Origin: JAAUTY01 sp964397305
Lineage (GTDB): Bacteria; Cyanobacteriota; Cyanobacteriia; Cyanobacteriales; Spirulinaceae
Assembly: GCA_964397305.1 (NCBI GenBank)
Contig: CAYNIP010000010.1
Location: 54,607-118,606 of the forward strand
Reading direction: 5' to 3'
DNA length: 64,000 bases
The notes under the pieces were generated by a model that was not told where the DNA came from, did no database searches, and saw only the letters and a list, made by a program, of their open reading frames with translations. The position numbers and the translations under genes were made by a program. Below are positions 37,021-46,218 of the stretch, one piece after another (position 1 is the stretch's first letter; the number at the start of each line of letters is the position of its first letter).

Positions 37021-38220
37021 CTAAGGACAAACAGGCAACTTGATGGTGAAGCGTGTGCCTTGGTCGGGCGTCGAATCGCAGGCGATCGCCCCGTGATGCT
37101 TCGCAACGATGATTTGGTGAGCAATCGAGAGACCGAGGCCGGTTCCCTTACCATCGGTCTTGGTCGTAAAGAAGGGCTCAAACACGCGATCGCGCTCCGA
37201 CTCCGGAATACCGATCCCGTTATCAGCGACCACAATTTGCACTTGCTCGGGCTCTAGAGCAGCAGCCTGAATGTCAATACGCCCTACCCAAGAAGATTGA
37301 CCCTGGGCCTGAAATTGCTGACCTTTGGTTTCAATGGCATCAGCAGCATTGACCAGTAAATTCACAAGGGCTTGATTGATTTCTCGAGGATTGCAAGCAA
37401 CTAGAGGGAGGGAACCATAGCTAGCCGTAATCTCGACAGGGATTTTGAAGGCTGTTTTTTGGTACCCTCGGAAAACATTGATAGTACTTTCTAATGTGTT
37501 CCGCAATTCAATCGTTTTGAACTGAGGTTCATTTAGACTCGAAAACTGACTCAGAAGCTCGACAACACGACGGATACGATCCGTTCCAGAGCGCATGGAT
37601 TGCAACAATTGCGGTAAGTCCATGTTGGCCATAGCCAGGTCAAAGCTAGTCCCCCCTGGGGCAGCCTTAGGGTAGTGGCGAGGGGAATCGCTCTGATAAC
37701 TACGCACGAGCTGGAGTAGTTCCGAGCTATACTCTTCAACTTGATGAAGATTGCCATAGATGGCCTTGACGGGATAGTTGATCTCGTGGGCAATTCGCGC
37801 CGCAATGCGTTCGAGGCCTAGCATTTTTTCATTGTGAACAAGTTGCGCCTGCGTATGCTTGAGCTTTTGCAGCGTGGTTTCCGCATCTTGCTTAGCTTGG
37901 CGGTAGTCGTTGAGGGTGATCAGGAGGGTGTGGTGGTAGACACGAATGCTGAGAAGAACAAAGAGAGAGCCACAGAAAAAGACCACACCCATGAGGATCG
38001 TAATCGCGATCATGAGCGAGGCAATGCTCAAGTAATCCGCGAGCAAGTAGCCCCCCAGGAAGAAGATCATGAGAATATATAAAACCCGCCATAGCCCCGC
38101 TTCCTGGTAAGGCTGCAAGAGTCGCAAAATCTGCCGGGTCTTGAGAATCGACACCAACATCACCCCAACTCCCAACATGATCAGGGTTGGAACAATGAAG
38201 GTAGTTATAAGCGCGTCCAT
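37021..38220 (-). CDS. Membrane-anchored sensor histidine kinase
   Basis: A 399-residue kinase with three hydrophobic segments near the N terminus (about 7-26, 44-62, 68-92), a coiled coil, and a core with His145 in IAHEINYPVKAIYGNL. ATPase motifs follow: LVNLLVNAADAIE, VADNGIGIPES, FFTTKTDGKGTGLGLSI. The H-box Tyr148 replaces the usual Asn of HEINNP but His is intact. The group resembles NtrB/Nas-type kinases of cyanobacteria. Input is unknown, and no regulator is adjacent. Confidence 0.9.
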   Translation of the reverse strand: MDALITTFIVPTLIMLGVGVMLVSILKTRQILRLLQPYQEAGLWRVLYILMIFFLGGYLLADYLSIASLMIAITILMGVVFFCGSLFVLLSIRVYHHTLLITLNDYRQAKQDAETTLQKLKHTQAQLVHNEKMLGLERIAARIAHEINYPVKAIYGNLHQVEEYSSELLQLVRSYQSDSPRHYPKAAPGGTSFDLAMANMDLPQLLQSMRSGTDRIRRVVELLSQFSSLNEPQFKTIELRNTLESTINVFRGYQKTAFKIPVEITASYGSLPLVACNPREINQALVNLLVNAADAIETKGQQFQAQGQSSWVGRIDIQAAALEPEQVQIVVADNGIGIPESERDRVFEPFFTTKTDGKGTGLGLSIAHQIIVAKHHGAIACDSTPDQGTRFTIKLPVCP

Positions 38221-38312
38221 AGTTACGGATCGAGAAGGGTGATTGAGCGTTACGTGACGGGCGACGGCAGTCTATATCTTGGCATAAGTCCGAGGCTTTA
38301 GCTTCGTGGACT

Positions 38313-38424
38313 GGGTGCATCTCACTTTGGCGACTCCTTTTCGCCCTACTTGAAAGAAGGAGCTGGGGGATGTAGACGCGCAGCGGCTTCTCACAGAGCC
38401 GGCAAACCTAACGGAGGTGGACCC
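38313..38424. mobile_element. MITE family A, copy 3 (long form, degenerate right end)
   Basis: Left end GGGTGCATCTCA (38313-38324) is perfect; the right end reads GGAGGTGGACCC with three changes. Flanking 9-mers TCGTGGACT (38304-38312) and TAGTGAACT (38425-38433) agree at 7 of 9. The 112-bp element has an extra inner segment (GTAGACGCGCAGCGGCTTCT) that it shares with the copy at 63148 and, inverted, with the family-B repeats. Confidence 0.75.
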
Positions 38425-38558
38425 TAGTGAACTAACTAACGGGAAACCTGGCGGCAAGATCGGAGTAGCCGGCTGGCCGGCCTTGGGGACTGTCACGCAC
38501 AGGCTGGCATTAGCTTGCCCTTAATCCCGTCATCTATTAAGAACTAATCTCATTAAGA

Positions 38559-38594
38559 TAGTATTCCTCCAAGAAATAGTATTCCTCCAAGAAA
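38559..38594. repeat. 18-bp tandem duplication
   Basis: TAGTATTCCTCCAAGAAA occurs twice back to back (38559-38576 and 38577-38594). No known function; may be slippage-derived. Confidence 0.8.
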
Positions 38595-38612
38595 GTTGTC
38601 GCGCGGCAGCTG

Positions 38613-38624
38613 GGGTGCATCTCA
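38613..38624. repeat. Solitary left end of MITE family A
   Basis: GGGTGCATCTCA followed by CTTT as in complete copies, then unrelated sequence. No matching right end was seen nearby, so it is a truncated copy. Confidence 0.55.
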
Positions 38625-39021
38625 CTTTAACCTTCTGGGGGCACTCATCCCCCACACCCTTCCTCTCAAGTTAGCGCAAGAGAAACCAACGGTTCCTCGC
38701 CTCAGGCAGCGTGAAGGTTTCAAGGTGAGAGCCGCCAAACTTACAGATGCTCCCGGCCATTGCCACCCTACTCCTTCATTCATACACAAACAGGTTACTA
38801 TATCAGCCCTTTCTCCCTCTCCAGGCAGCCTCAGCAACCGCAAAGGCTGATTGACCGACACAACACCTGCAACTCTTGAGCACCTATGAATTTTCACGAA
38901 ATAACGACCCAATTCGGTAGGGGCACGGTTGCCGCGCCCTCAACCCAGTCAATCGCTGTTCCGATAAGGGTTTGAGGGTTGGGAGACCCAAATCCTACAA
39001 TGTAGATCCTGGGTTGGCCAG

Positions 39022-39111
39022 GGGTGCATCTCACTTTGGAGACTCCCCTTCGCCCTCCTTGGGAGAAGGGGCCGGGGGATGAGGGTAAACTTGCTTAACT
39101 GAGATGCACCC
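39022..39111. mobile_element. MITE family A, copy 4 (short form) with perfect 9-bp target duplication
   Basis: Ends GGGTGCATCTCA (39022-39033) and TGAGATGCACCC (39100-39111). GTTGGCCAG is present intact on both sides (39013-39021 and 39112-39120), so this is a recent insertion. No ORF. Confidence 0.92.
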
Positions 39112-39552
39112 GTTGGCCAGCCCAAGTCAAGCCTGACAAGGGAGTAATTGCTGGAGATCAAAGCGCTGTCGAGACTTGAGAAGGCCGGCGGCGATTCGGA
39201 TCAGCTCAGGCCTGACAACACCCACCGTCTGCATTTTTTGTTTGCTAGCGTTGAGCAGCCGTTGTCAGCAGGATGCACCCGGATGCGCCTTTGGTGAACT
39301 GGTTCTCCAGGATCTAGGGTGGAAATGACGGGGCGATCGCCTAAAGGCTTGGTCTCCAAGCCCAGAGCTGCTGAGGGTTTGAAGACCAAACCCCGACCGA
39401 GGCAAGGGTTGCTTCGCTGCACGAAATCACCGTGAATCCTGGAGAGCCGGTGAACTTTCGTTTTGAGACTTTCATCAAACCACCCTGCTCGCCCATTTTT
39501 GGGAGAGGGAAACACGGTTAAAGCCGCCGTGGGATGCCCCCCAGCACTTGGA

Positions 39553-40383
39553 TCAATCCCCAGGCGGCAGCTCGGATAGCTGCTCCCTGACGGCTGCCAC
39601 CGTGAACCCCAAGGCCGCAGCAATTTGCGCGTGGGACAATCCCAAGTCGTGCAGTTGGCGGACCGCTCGCCGCCGGGCTTGCCGTTCGGCCTGAGCCTCG
39701 GCTTGAGCCTGTTGAGCTTGAGCTTGGGCCTGGGCGGCTTCAGCTTGGGCCGCTTCAGCCTGCTCAGCCGCTGAGCGGTAGCGACGACCCTCGGCATCAA
39801 ACCAGGACAGAATCTCGCGATCAATGCCGCCGACGCGATCGCGACTCCGCCCCAGGCCGAGCCCAACTTCCGGCAGCCAGTAGGGTTCGCCGGCTTGGAG
39901 TTGGTACTCGCCTGCAATGCGTTGGTAAACCTCGAAGGGTTGATGGCGATCGCGCTGCCAGAATTCGGGGTTGTAGATCACGTAGTAGAGAACCCCCAAC
40001 CGTTCATACAGGCGTAGCTTTTCCCCGTACTCTCCCCCGGGAGTCCAGGAGACGACCTCCAGCACCAGCACCGGCACAATCCCCTCCTCTTCCCACAGCA
40101 CATAGCTGCGGCGGGATTTGTTGCCCGGTTTGCGGCGGGGGACGCCGAGACTGAGAAAGCCATCAGGGACGACGGGGGCTTTGGGGTTGGCTCCGGTGGT
40201 GTGGTAGATGGCCATATCGGCGCCGAAGTACCAGTCTTGGCGATCGCGCCAAATCAGCTCCAACAAGAACAGCAGGTAGTTGGGGAGAAAGTTCTGATCT
40301 TCGTTGTCCACGGGGGTGTCGTCAGAGCAGGGTAGCTCTTCACTGCTGGGCAGGGTGGGGTCAAATTGTAGGTGGTGAACCAT
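39553..40383 (-). CDS. Uma2 family (PD-(D/E)XK-like) protein, copy 1
   Basis: A 276-residue protein of the Uma2/DUF820 family common in cyanobacteria, with a predicted restriction-endonuclease-like fold. Visible motifs: DDTPVDNE, ADMAIYHT, VPDGFLSLG, VPVLVLEVVS and a final YVIYNP strand. The nuclease-like core is followed by a coiled coil of AEAQAQ repeats (about 205-240) and a helical end (LHDLGLSHAQIAAALGFTVAAVREQL) that looks like a small HTH. Two other Uma2 genes lie at 60592 and 62213. The biological role of the family is not established. Confidence 0.85.
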   Translation of the reverse strand: MVHHLQFDPTLPSSEELPCSDDTPVDNEDQNFLPNYLLFLLELIWRDRQDWYFGADMAIYHTTGANPKAPVVPDGFLSLGVPRRKPGNKSRRSYVLWEEEGIVPVLVLEVVSWTPGGEYGEKLRLYERLGVLYYVIYNPEFWQRDRHQPFEVYQRIAGEYQLQAGEPYWLPEVGLGLGRSRDRVGGIDREILSWFDAEGRRYRSAAEQAEAAQAEAAQAQAQAQQAQAEAQAERQARRRAVRQLHDLGLSHAQIAAALGFTVAAVREQLSELPPGD

Positions 40384-40766
40384 CAGACTAGCTCTCTGGA
40401 GACGGTCATTGCGCGCTCATTAGACGCGGTAAAAAGGGTGCATTTTAGGGAGGCAGGGCCTCCCCTCAGCCCTCAGATTCTGGAAGAGCGGTTTGGGATT
40501 AGGGAGCCAACAAGAGATGTACGAGCCCAAAACCGCTTCTTTAAGCCTAATGGTGACACACCCAAGGTTGCAGGGCTGGGAAGCACGCCAGATTGATCGC
40601 TCAAGGTTCTGACAGAACAGGCCGCACCAACATCCTCCGATCAAGCCCTCGAGCGCCTGGAAAAAAAGCTCCGCCTCATCTCCAAGCCCATGGCCCTCAG
40701 AGGGAGGAGCTTGGGAAGAGAGCAAACTACGATGGTGCATCCGAGAATGGATAGAACCCAGTCGCT
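40384..40766. other. 383-bp intergenic region
   Basis: Between the Uma2 gene and the PotA-type gene. It contains GGAGGCAGGGCCTCCC near 40450, a small palindrome, and GGGTGCAT (40436-40443) that looks like the start of family A but lacks the rest. No gene is supported. Confidence 0.4.
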
Positions 40767-41972
40767 TTACTGCAAGGGTGGAAAGCGCTGGCTGTCCTCC
40801 AACGGCTCCACCTCGGACCGGGGGTGAGCCCTGACGGCCAGCTCGGGGGGGGGGCTGATCCCTGGGCTGGGCAGTGTCCCCTCCGGCAGCACGGCGATGC
40901 TGCCCAGGGCTACCTGCACCTGCACAGATTCCCCGGGTTGAAACGTGGTGAGTTGGCTGCGATCAATATTTTGGCGACGGGCGATCAGGCAGCTCTGGGG
41001 AGTTAGCCGGATGGTCAAGCGGGTATCAGTCCCGAGGTAAACCGTTTCGACCACCGTTCCCTCGAGGCCGGTCACGGTCTCTGGGTTGGCGGGCAGCACG
41101 GTTAGCTTTTCGGGCCGAATCGCCAGCGTGACCACCTTGCCCACGGGCAAATCGAGGGGTTGGGGAATCGCTAGGGGCAGGCGCTCATCGACCAGGACCA
41201 CCAGGCCTTCCGGGCTCACCTCGACCACCCGACCCAGAAGGAAGTTGCTCTCGCCAATGAAGTCGGCCACAAAGCGGCAGTTGGGTTCCTCGTAAATCTC
41301 AGTGGGAGTTCCCACTTGCAAAACCTGGCCCTCATTGAGCACGGCAATGCGATCTGACATTGTGAGGGCTTCTTCCTGGTCGTGGGTGACGTAGATGAAG
41401 GTGATGCCGAGTTGCTGCTGCATATGTTTCAACTCCAACTGCATGGCCCGACGCAGCTTGAGATCCAGGGCCCCGAGGGGCTCGTCGAACAGGAGCACCT
41501 GGGGCTGTTTCACCAGGGCCCGGGCTAGGGCTACCCGCTGCTGTTGGCCGCCGGAGAGTTGCCGGGGGTGGCGCTCCCCGAAGCCGGCCAGCTTCACGAG
41601 CTCGAGGGCCTGGGCAACGCGATCGCGCCGCTCGGACCGGGAGATGCAATCCATCTCCAACCCAAAGCCCACATTCGCGGCCACGGTCAAGTGGGGAAAG
41701 AGGGCATAGTGCTGAAACACGGTATTCACCGGCCGGTGAAAGGGCGGGCGATCGCCCATCACCACGCCGCCAATCCGCACTTCTCCGGCGCTGGGCTGCT
41801 CGAAGCCAGCAATGCTCCGTAAAATCGTCGTCTTGCCACAACCCGAGGGGCCGAGCAGGGAGAAGAATTCGCCCTCGGCGATTTGTAAATTCACCCCCTC
41901 AATGGCGCGCACAGTCTGGCGATCGCGCCCGGTAAACACCTTCGTGAGGTTCACGAGTTCAACAGCAAGCAT
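40767..41972 (-). CDS. potA: PotA-type ABC transporter ATP-binding protein
   Basis: ATPase of the spermidine/putrescine (or related iron/sulfate-type) import family. The 401-residue product from ATG 41972 (MLAVELVNLTKVF) has Walker A GPSGCGKTT, a Q-loop FQHYALFPHLTV, LSGGQQQRVALARAL, Walker B VLLFDEPLGALDLKLR, VTHDQEEAL, and a C-terminal TOBE-type regulatory domain with CLIARRQ near the end. The last ~40 residues are Pro/Glu rich. An upstream start at 42023 is less likely. The permease and binding-protein genes are not adjacent, so the substrate is inferred only from the PotA-like domain pattern. Confidence 0.85.
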   Translation of the reverse strand: MLAVELVNLTKVFTGRDRQTVRAIEGVNLQIAEGEFFSLLGPSGCGKTTILRSIAGFEQPSAGEVRIGGVVMGDRPPFHRPVNTVFQHYALFPHLTVAANVGFGLEMDCISRSERRDRVAQALELVKLAGFGERHPRQLSGGQQQRVALARALVKQPQVLLFDEPLGALDLKLRRAMQLELKHMQQQLGITFIYVTHDQEEALTMSDRIAVLNEGQVLQVGTPTEIYEEPNCRFVADFIGESNFLLGRVVEVSPEGLVVLVDERLPLAIPQPLDLPVGKVVTLAIRPEKLTVLPANPETVTGLEGTVVETVYLGTDTRLTIRLTPQSCLIARRQNIDRSQLTTFQPGESVQVQVALGSIAVLPEGTLPSPGISPPPELAVRAHPRSEVEPLEDSQRFPPLQ

Positions 41973-42180
41973 GGCCAACCACCCTACAGCAACAAGGCAT
42001 GAGAACCGAAGTCGCCTAACCAACCGTTAACGGTTCGGCGGAGAAACCCAGGCACAGGATAGCGCCGGTCACACCCCATCTTACCGAGCCGGGCGGCGGC
42101 TCGTAGCAAGGTGCTGGGGACTCAATCCGGGAAGCTCCCGGTTGCGTTCCTTCACCAAGCTGAGATGCTCCCCCACGGGG

Positions 42181-43209
42181 TCAGCCTGGTTCCCGCTGGC
42201 AGAGTACGACGGCAAACCACTGCGACCCATCTTGCCAGTGACGCAGGGGACGTAGGCCCTGCTGCTGGAGGGTTTGGCTCAGCTCCGGGAGGTCAAACTT
42301 GCGGGAAATCTCAGTGCGGATACGTTCGCCCGCTGCCAGGGCCACGGTCCAATCCAGGGCTGCAAAATGCACCTCACAGGCCCGTTGGCAGTCGAGGTAC
42401 ATTTCAATCTGGTGCGCTTCGGGGTTGTAGCTAGCGCGATGCCGGAAAGCCTCAAGGTCGAAGTTGGCCTGGAAGCGCTTGTTGAGGTGCGCCAGCATAT
42501 TACGGTTGAAGGCGGCGGTGATGCCCTGGCTGTCGTTGTAAGCCGCTTCGAGCAGCGCAACGTCTTTCCGCAGATCGACCCCCAGCAGGAAGTAATCTCC
42601 TGGCTCTAGGGCGGTGGCAATCTGGTGGAGGAAGCGATCGCCCGCCGCTGGTTCAAAGTTCCCCAGGGTACTCCCCAGGAACAGCACCAGCCGCGCCGCT
42701 TGGGTGGCGGGGCCGAGGTGTTCCAGAGCGTGGTCGTAGGTTCCGGCCAGCCCGCGGACCTGGAGGGTGGGATAGTCCCGCAGGAGGGCCTGGGCGCTGG
42801 CCGTCAGCATTGTGGCGCTGACATCGATGGGGGTGTAGTGGAGAGTGGGAGTGAGGGCCTGGTAGGCGGTGAGCAAGCGGCGGGTTTTGGTGGAGCTGCC
42901 GCTGCCGAGTTCGATCAGGTCGCAGGGGCCGGTACAGTGGGCGATCGCCTCAGCACACTGGTCGAGAATCGCTGCCTCCGTGCGAGTCGGATAGTACTCC
43001 GGCAGACTGCAAATTTGCTCAAACAGATGCGAACCCGCCTCATCGTAAAAGTAGCGGGGCGGGAGCGTCTTCGGGGTTTGGCTCAAGCCCTGGCGCACAT
43101 CACGGCCATCCTCGGGGCTGAGTTGACTGAGGTAGATGATCTCGAGGCGCTGGGTCTCGCGGCTTGAGAGCGCGGAAGTCATAAAGAAGAGGGGTGCGAG
43201 AAGTTTCAC
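42181..43209 (-). CDS. egtD: L-histidine N-alpha-methyltransferase-like protein (EgtD family)
   Basis: SAM-dependent methyltransferase that makes hercynine in ergothioneine synthesis. The 342-residue product carries the family pattern: LPPRYFYDEAGSHLFEQICSLPEYYPTRTE, then IELGSGSSTKTRRLL, LFLGSTLGNFEP, LLGVDLRKD, AAFNRNML and IRTEISRKFDLP, with the final RHWQDGSQWFAVVL. A GTG start at 43209 preceded by GGTGAGG is used; ATG 43182 (MTSALSSRE) is equally possible. egtB, its usual partner, is not next to it. Confidence 0.88.
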   Translation of the reverse strand: MKLLAPLFFMTSALSSRETQRLEIIYLSQLSPEDGRDVRQGLSQTPKTLPPRYFYDEAGSHLFEQICSLPEYYPTRTEAAILDQCAEAIAHCTGPCDLIELGSGSSTKTRRLLTAYQALTPTLHYTPIDVSATMLTASAQALLRDYPTLQVRGLAGTYDHALEHLGPATQAARLVLFLGSTLGNFEPAAGDRFLHQIATALEPGDYFLLGVDLRKDVALLEAAYNDSQGITAAFNRNMLAHLNKRFQANFDLEAFRHRASYNPEAHQIEMYLDCQRACEVHFAALDWTVALAAGERIRTEISRKFDLPELSQTLQQQGLRPLRHWQDGSQWFAVVLCQREPG

Positions 43210-43259
43210 CCCTCACCATACCGCCAAACAGTGTCGAATGTGACAAAAGGCCTTAGCCC

Positions 43260-43526
43260 GGGGGGACGAAAAAAAAGCGCGGCTCCCCGGAATTTTGAGC
43301 GATGGTTCCAGGAGCAGAGGGTCGCCCTCTATCGCTACGCGACGCTAGCGCGAACAGGGTTACGGGGCCCACTCTGCGAGAAGCCGCTGCGCGTCTACAT
43401 CCCCCGGCCCCTTCTCCCAAAGCTGGGAGAAGGGGAGTTAGAAGCCCCTCTCCCAACTTGGGAGAGGGGTTGGGGTGAGGGCTTAGCTAGGGAGTACCAC
43501 CATCCCGCGCAAAATTTCGTTCGCCC
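43260..43526. mobile_element. MITE family B, copy 1
   Basis: Left end GGGGGGACGAAA (one change from GGGTGGACGAAA) and right end matching the complement of GGGTGAACGAAATTTTGCGC with one change near the tip. Flanking 9-mers CCTTAGCCC (43251-43259) and CCCTAGCCC (43527-43535) agree at 8 of 9. The element is ~267 bp, has no intact ORF, and carries inner stems (CCCCTTCTCCCAAAGCTGGG and GAAGCCCCTCTCCC). Confidence 0.85.
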
Positions 43527-43655
43527 CCCTAGCCCGGTCGAACGGTCCTCTCGGTTAGGGGCCAAGCTCTCGAAGATCCAAGGGGGATCGCGCCAGCAAC
43601 GCTAGCCCGTAGCCCCGGCCAGACCGTTTTAGGCGAGCCAGCTAGTTGCCCTCGG

Positions 43656-44945
43656 CTAAGCCAACCGCGCGAGCACCTGTTGCCAGAGATTTTGTAGAAA
43701 GCGCCGATGCTGCCAGAGGGCGCGCCAGAGGTAAAGGGCGAGGATGATCAGTAGGCAAAGGCTGGCCAGATGATTGTAGGTGCTGATGATCTGGGTGTCG
43801 CTCCAGCCAAAGTCGTAGTAGAGGGTATTCATATCCCCATGCTCAGGCCCGCCCCAGAGGGAGCCCCAGGGGATATCCTCCCAGCCGGCCTGAATCCCTC
43901 GCCACTGGCGGAAGCTGCCCCAGAAGGTGAAGGCCGCCCCGAGGGTGGCAGGGTAGCGCCAGACCTCCCAGCGCCAGTAGGCTGGGAGGGAAAAATGAAA
44001 ACTGACGATGAGCAAGGTACTAAGGTAAAATTCGCCGCCGATGCCCCCAAAGGCGTTCAGTTGCTCAAACATATCGGCGCTAAGGAGCCAGGTCATGAGG
44101 AACTGGAGGGACAGGAGGGCGATCGCCAAAACCTGGGGCCAGGGCCGTTGCTCCCGCCGACCGGCCCAGAACAGCAGGCCAAACAGAATCAGCAAACCGA
44201 TGTAGACAAACCAAGAGCGGTCGAACTCGTAGTTTGTCCAGCCGAGGGGCAAGGGCAGGGCACGCCGCCCCGACAGCCAGGCGATCGTGGCGTGACCAAA
44301 CTCGTGGAACCAGATCGTGATCCCCCACAGGAGGAAGCGCGACAGGTTCCAAGCACTCAGCAACAGCCCCAGAAGGAGCAGGCCAGGGAAAATGAAGACA
44401 CTGCTGATGCGATTTTGGCACGAGAAGAGGTCAAAATCAGCGGTGATCCATGAGGGTGCTGGCATGGCCATTTGCCGTCGCCAGCGAGGTTGCCGGGGGG
44501 CCTGGAGGCCGTAGACGTGGAGGTGCTGGAGGTGGCGGAAGTCTGGCTCTGACCCAACCTGCTGGGCGACGAGGGTGTAGACCTTCGCCCCTGTGAGCAA
44601 GGGGCGCGGAACCTGACTGGCCTGAAGGGCGACGTGGAGCGATCGCCCCTTGATCCCCACCTGGGCCTCCCAGCCCCAGTCCTCGATCTGCCTCAGGAGG
44701 CGGCCAACCCCAGAATCGGCCTGGGCGTAAGTTTGTTGCCGGCTCGCGGCGGCCGCGTGCTCCTGTTCCAGGAGGGCCGCCTTGAGTTTGGCACGAGCCT
44801 GTTTCAGGGCCCCTAAGCTCGCTTTATCTCCTGCCCGCAGCCGTTGCTGGGCCAGGCGCAAGTAGGCCGCATCAACATCAGCCGCCTGAGCCTCAGCCGG
44901 CAACTCCAGTAACTCGTAGTAGGGTTGGAGATCAGGAAATGTCAT
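43656..44945 (-). CDS. Polytopic membrane protein with J-like N terminus and HEFGH motif
   Basis: A 429-residue protein, perhaps a membrane zinc metalloprotease. The first ~65 residues look like a degenerate J domain (YYELLELPAEAQAADVDAAYLRLAQ) with no HPD. A folded region with beta pattern follows (to about 165), then several membrane helices; HEFGH is at about 214-218 in the third or so hydrophobic segment (GITIWFHEFGHATIAWLSG). A later DG/NxxP-type second metal motif of M50 could not be found, so catalytic status is uncertain. It is on the minus strand, upstream of no clear partner. ATG 44945 is chosen over 44948 because it follows an in-frame pair of Met codons. Confidence 0.75.
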   Translation of the reverse strand: MTFPDLQPYYELLELPAEAQAADVDAAYLRLAQQRLRAGDKASLGALKQARAKLKAALLEQEHAAAASRQQTYAQADSGVGRLLRQIEDWGWEAQVGIKGRSLHVALQASQVPRPLLTGAKVYTLVAQQVGSEPDFRHLQHLHVYGLQAPRQPRWRRQMAMPAPSWITADFDLFSCQNRISSVFIFPGLLLLGLLLSAWNLSRFLLWGITIWFHEFGHATIAWLSGRRALPLPLGWTNYEFDRSWFVYIGLLILFGLLFWAGRREQRPWPQVLAIALLSLQFLMTWLLSADMFEQLNAFGGIGGEFYLSTLLIVSFHFSLPAYWRWEVWRYPATLGAAFTFWGSFRQWRGIQAGWEDIPWGSLWGGPEHGDMNTLYYDFGWSDTQIISTYNHLASLCLLIILALYLWRALWQHRRFLQNLWQQVLARLA

Positions 44946-45263
44946 CACCGTTTAACCCGGAAAACCACAGACTCCTAGAGCCACGCGGACATCCAAAATC
45001 CAGTCAGGGACTCCAGTGCAGCCTCAGCAGGCCCGTTACTCTTATCGCCCAGAGGCTGTTGCCGGCAAGGGTTTTGTGAGTCATGGAGGACGCGCCCTAG
45101 CATAGCCCTCTGGCGCTAGGCCGGGCAATTCCCACGAATTTTCGCCCTTACAGCCGAGGAAAAATTAGCGTTTCACCCCGAGCCGGCCTAAGCTAGGGAT
45201 CGTTTGGGGAGGCACGGTAATGGGGCCGACGCGGTGCAACCGCCGCGAAAGGGTGACGCCCTC
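44946..45263. other. 318-bp intergenic region
   Basis: Between the HEFGH protein gene (divided from it by its promoter region) and the end of psb32. No gene, tRNA or terminator could be recognised. Confidence 0.4.
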
Positions 45264-45974
45264 TCAGTTGCCAAACCCAACATAGGCAAAGTACGTCACC
45301 ATGGGCACGACGGTGGCCACAATCAGCAGACCGATGACCCAGAGGCCAGCACTCTTCGAGTCGGTCTCTTCGGCGGAGGCGAAGGTTGCCTCAATATTCA
45401 GGTCCGCGACTTGGGGCGCGCCGGGATCGGAACCCCCCAGGAGGACCGTGGCGAGGCGATCGCTCGCATCCAGAAAGGCCTGATTATATTTGCCCGCTTG
45501 GCGAATGGGCACGAGCAGCGTTTCCTGAGCAATGCTAGTCGCTACATCGGTGGCTAGCCGGGTTGTCACAGCCTCCCCAGCCCGCAGCGCACTGTTGTTG
45601 GTGAGGGTATCGAGGACCAGCAGAACTTGGTGGGCCTGGGCGGCCGCCGTCGGGAACCAAGTGGCAAGCAGTTGCTCGGCGAAACCGTCAATCGTTTCGC
45701 CATAGTCCAGGCGGCGCACGGCGACGAGGCGGACTTCGTAGCCTGTGTCGGCGGCCAGTTGTTGCAGCCGCCGGCTCAAGCTACCTTCTGTACTACGGCT
45801 GAGGACATCGGCACTGTCCACAACCCAGGTTTCCTGGCCGGAGCTGATGGCGGGTAGATCCTGGACCCCTGTCGCTCCAGCGGCCGCGGCGGGGCTGAAG
45901 CTGAGGAGCAGGGCGATCGCCAGAGCGACCAACCCTCGCCAGGCTCGCCCTACCGTGGGAAATGCTTGCATCAT
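45264..45974 (-). CDS. psb32: Photosystem II repair protein Psb32 (TPM/TLP18.3 family)
   Basis: Thylakoid-lumen protein with a role in PSII repair. The 236-residue product has a signal peptide (VALAIALLLSFSPAAAAGA, about 16-34), a TPM domain (about 50-180; WVVDSADVLS, RLQQLAADTGYEVRLVAVRRLDYGETIDGF, LLATWFPT, and HQVLLVLDTLTNN), and one C-terminal membrane helix (GLWVIGLLIVATVVPMVTYF). Domain order and length match cyanobacterial Psb32. It stands alone. Confidence 0.88.
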   Translation of the reverse strand: MMQAFPTVGRAWRGLVALAIALLLSFSPAAAAGATGVQDLPAISSGQETWVVDSADVLSRSTEGSLSRRLQQLAADTGYEVRLVAVRRLDYGETIDGFAEQLLATWFPTAAAQAHQVLLVLDTLTNNSALRAGEAVTTRLATDVATSIAQETLLVPIRQAGKYNQAFLDASDRLATVLLGGSDPGAPQVADLNIEATFASAEETDSKSAGLWVIGLLIVATVVPMVTYFAYVGFGN

Positions 45975-46114
45975 GATGACTAAACCCCCTTGTCAATCTT
46001 GCTTGTCGGTCTTGTGCGCCACGCTCGCATCGCCAATACCTGGCGATCTAGCCTGGTAAATGCCCTTATTGTACGAGGGGAGCCCGCTGGCCACCAAGCC
46101 GAGGCTGGGGTGAG

Positions 46115-46129
46115 GGGTGGACGAAATTT
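46115..46129. repeat. Isolated 15-bp match to family-B / ISKra4-like end
   Basis: GGGTGGACGAAATTT is identical to the left end of the element at 57270, but no further family sequence follows. Probably a remnant; chance is possible. Confidence 0.45.
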
Positions 46130-46218
46130 GATGATCAAGGGGGTCAGGCCCTTAGGGCTTGGTCGCCTGCTCTGGTGGTAGGGCCGTGATCGGAGTTTAG
46201 GGGGCTGGCCGGACACTG

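Larger units (their letters stand above)
38221..39552. other. 1.3-kb gene-free, repeat-rich region
   Basis: Holds MITE family A copies at 38313-38424 and 39022-39111, a left-end fragment at 38613-38624, and an 18-bp tandem duplication at 38559-38594. Short ORFs are present but none has a ribosome site with homology-like content. I see no RNA gene. Confidence 0.6.

Noticed and set aside
39201..39917. 238-codon minus-strand ORF overlapping the Uma2 gene
   Set aside because: Overlaps the Uma2 frame and has low-complexity Pro/Lys/Arg content.
40420..40740. 106-codon minus-strand ORF
   Set aside because: No ribosome site, unusual composition, and no recognised motif.
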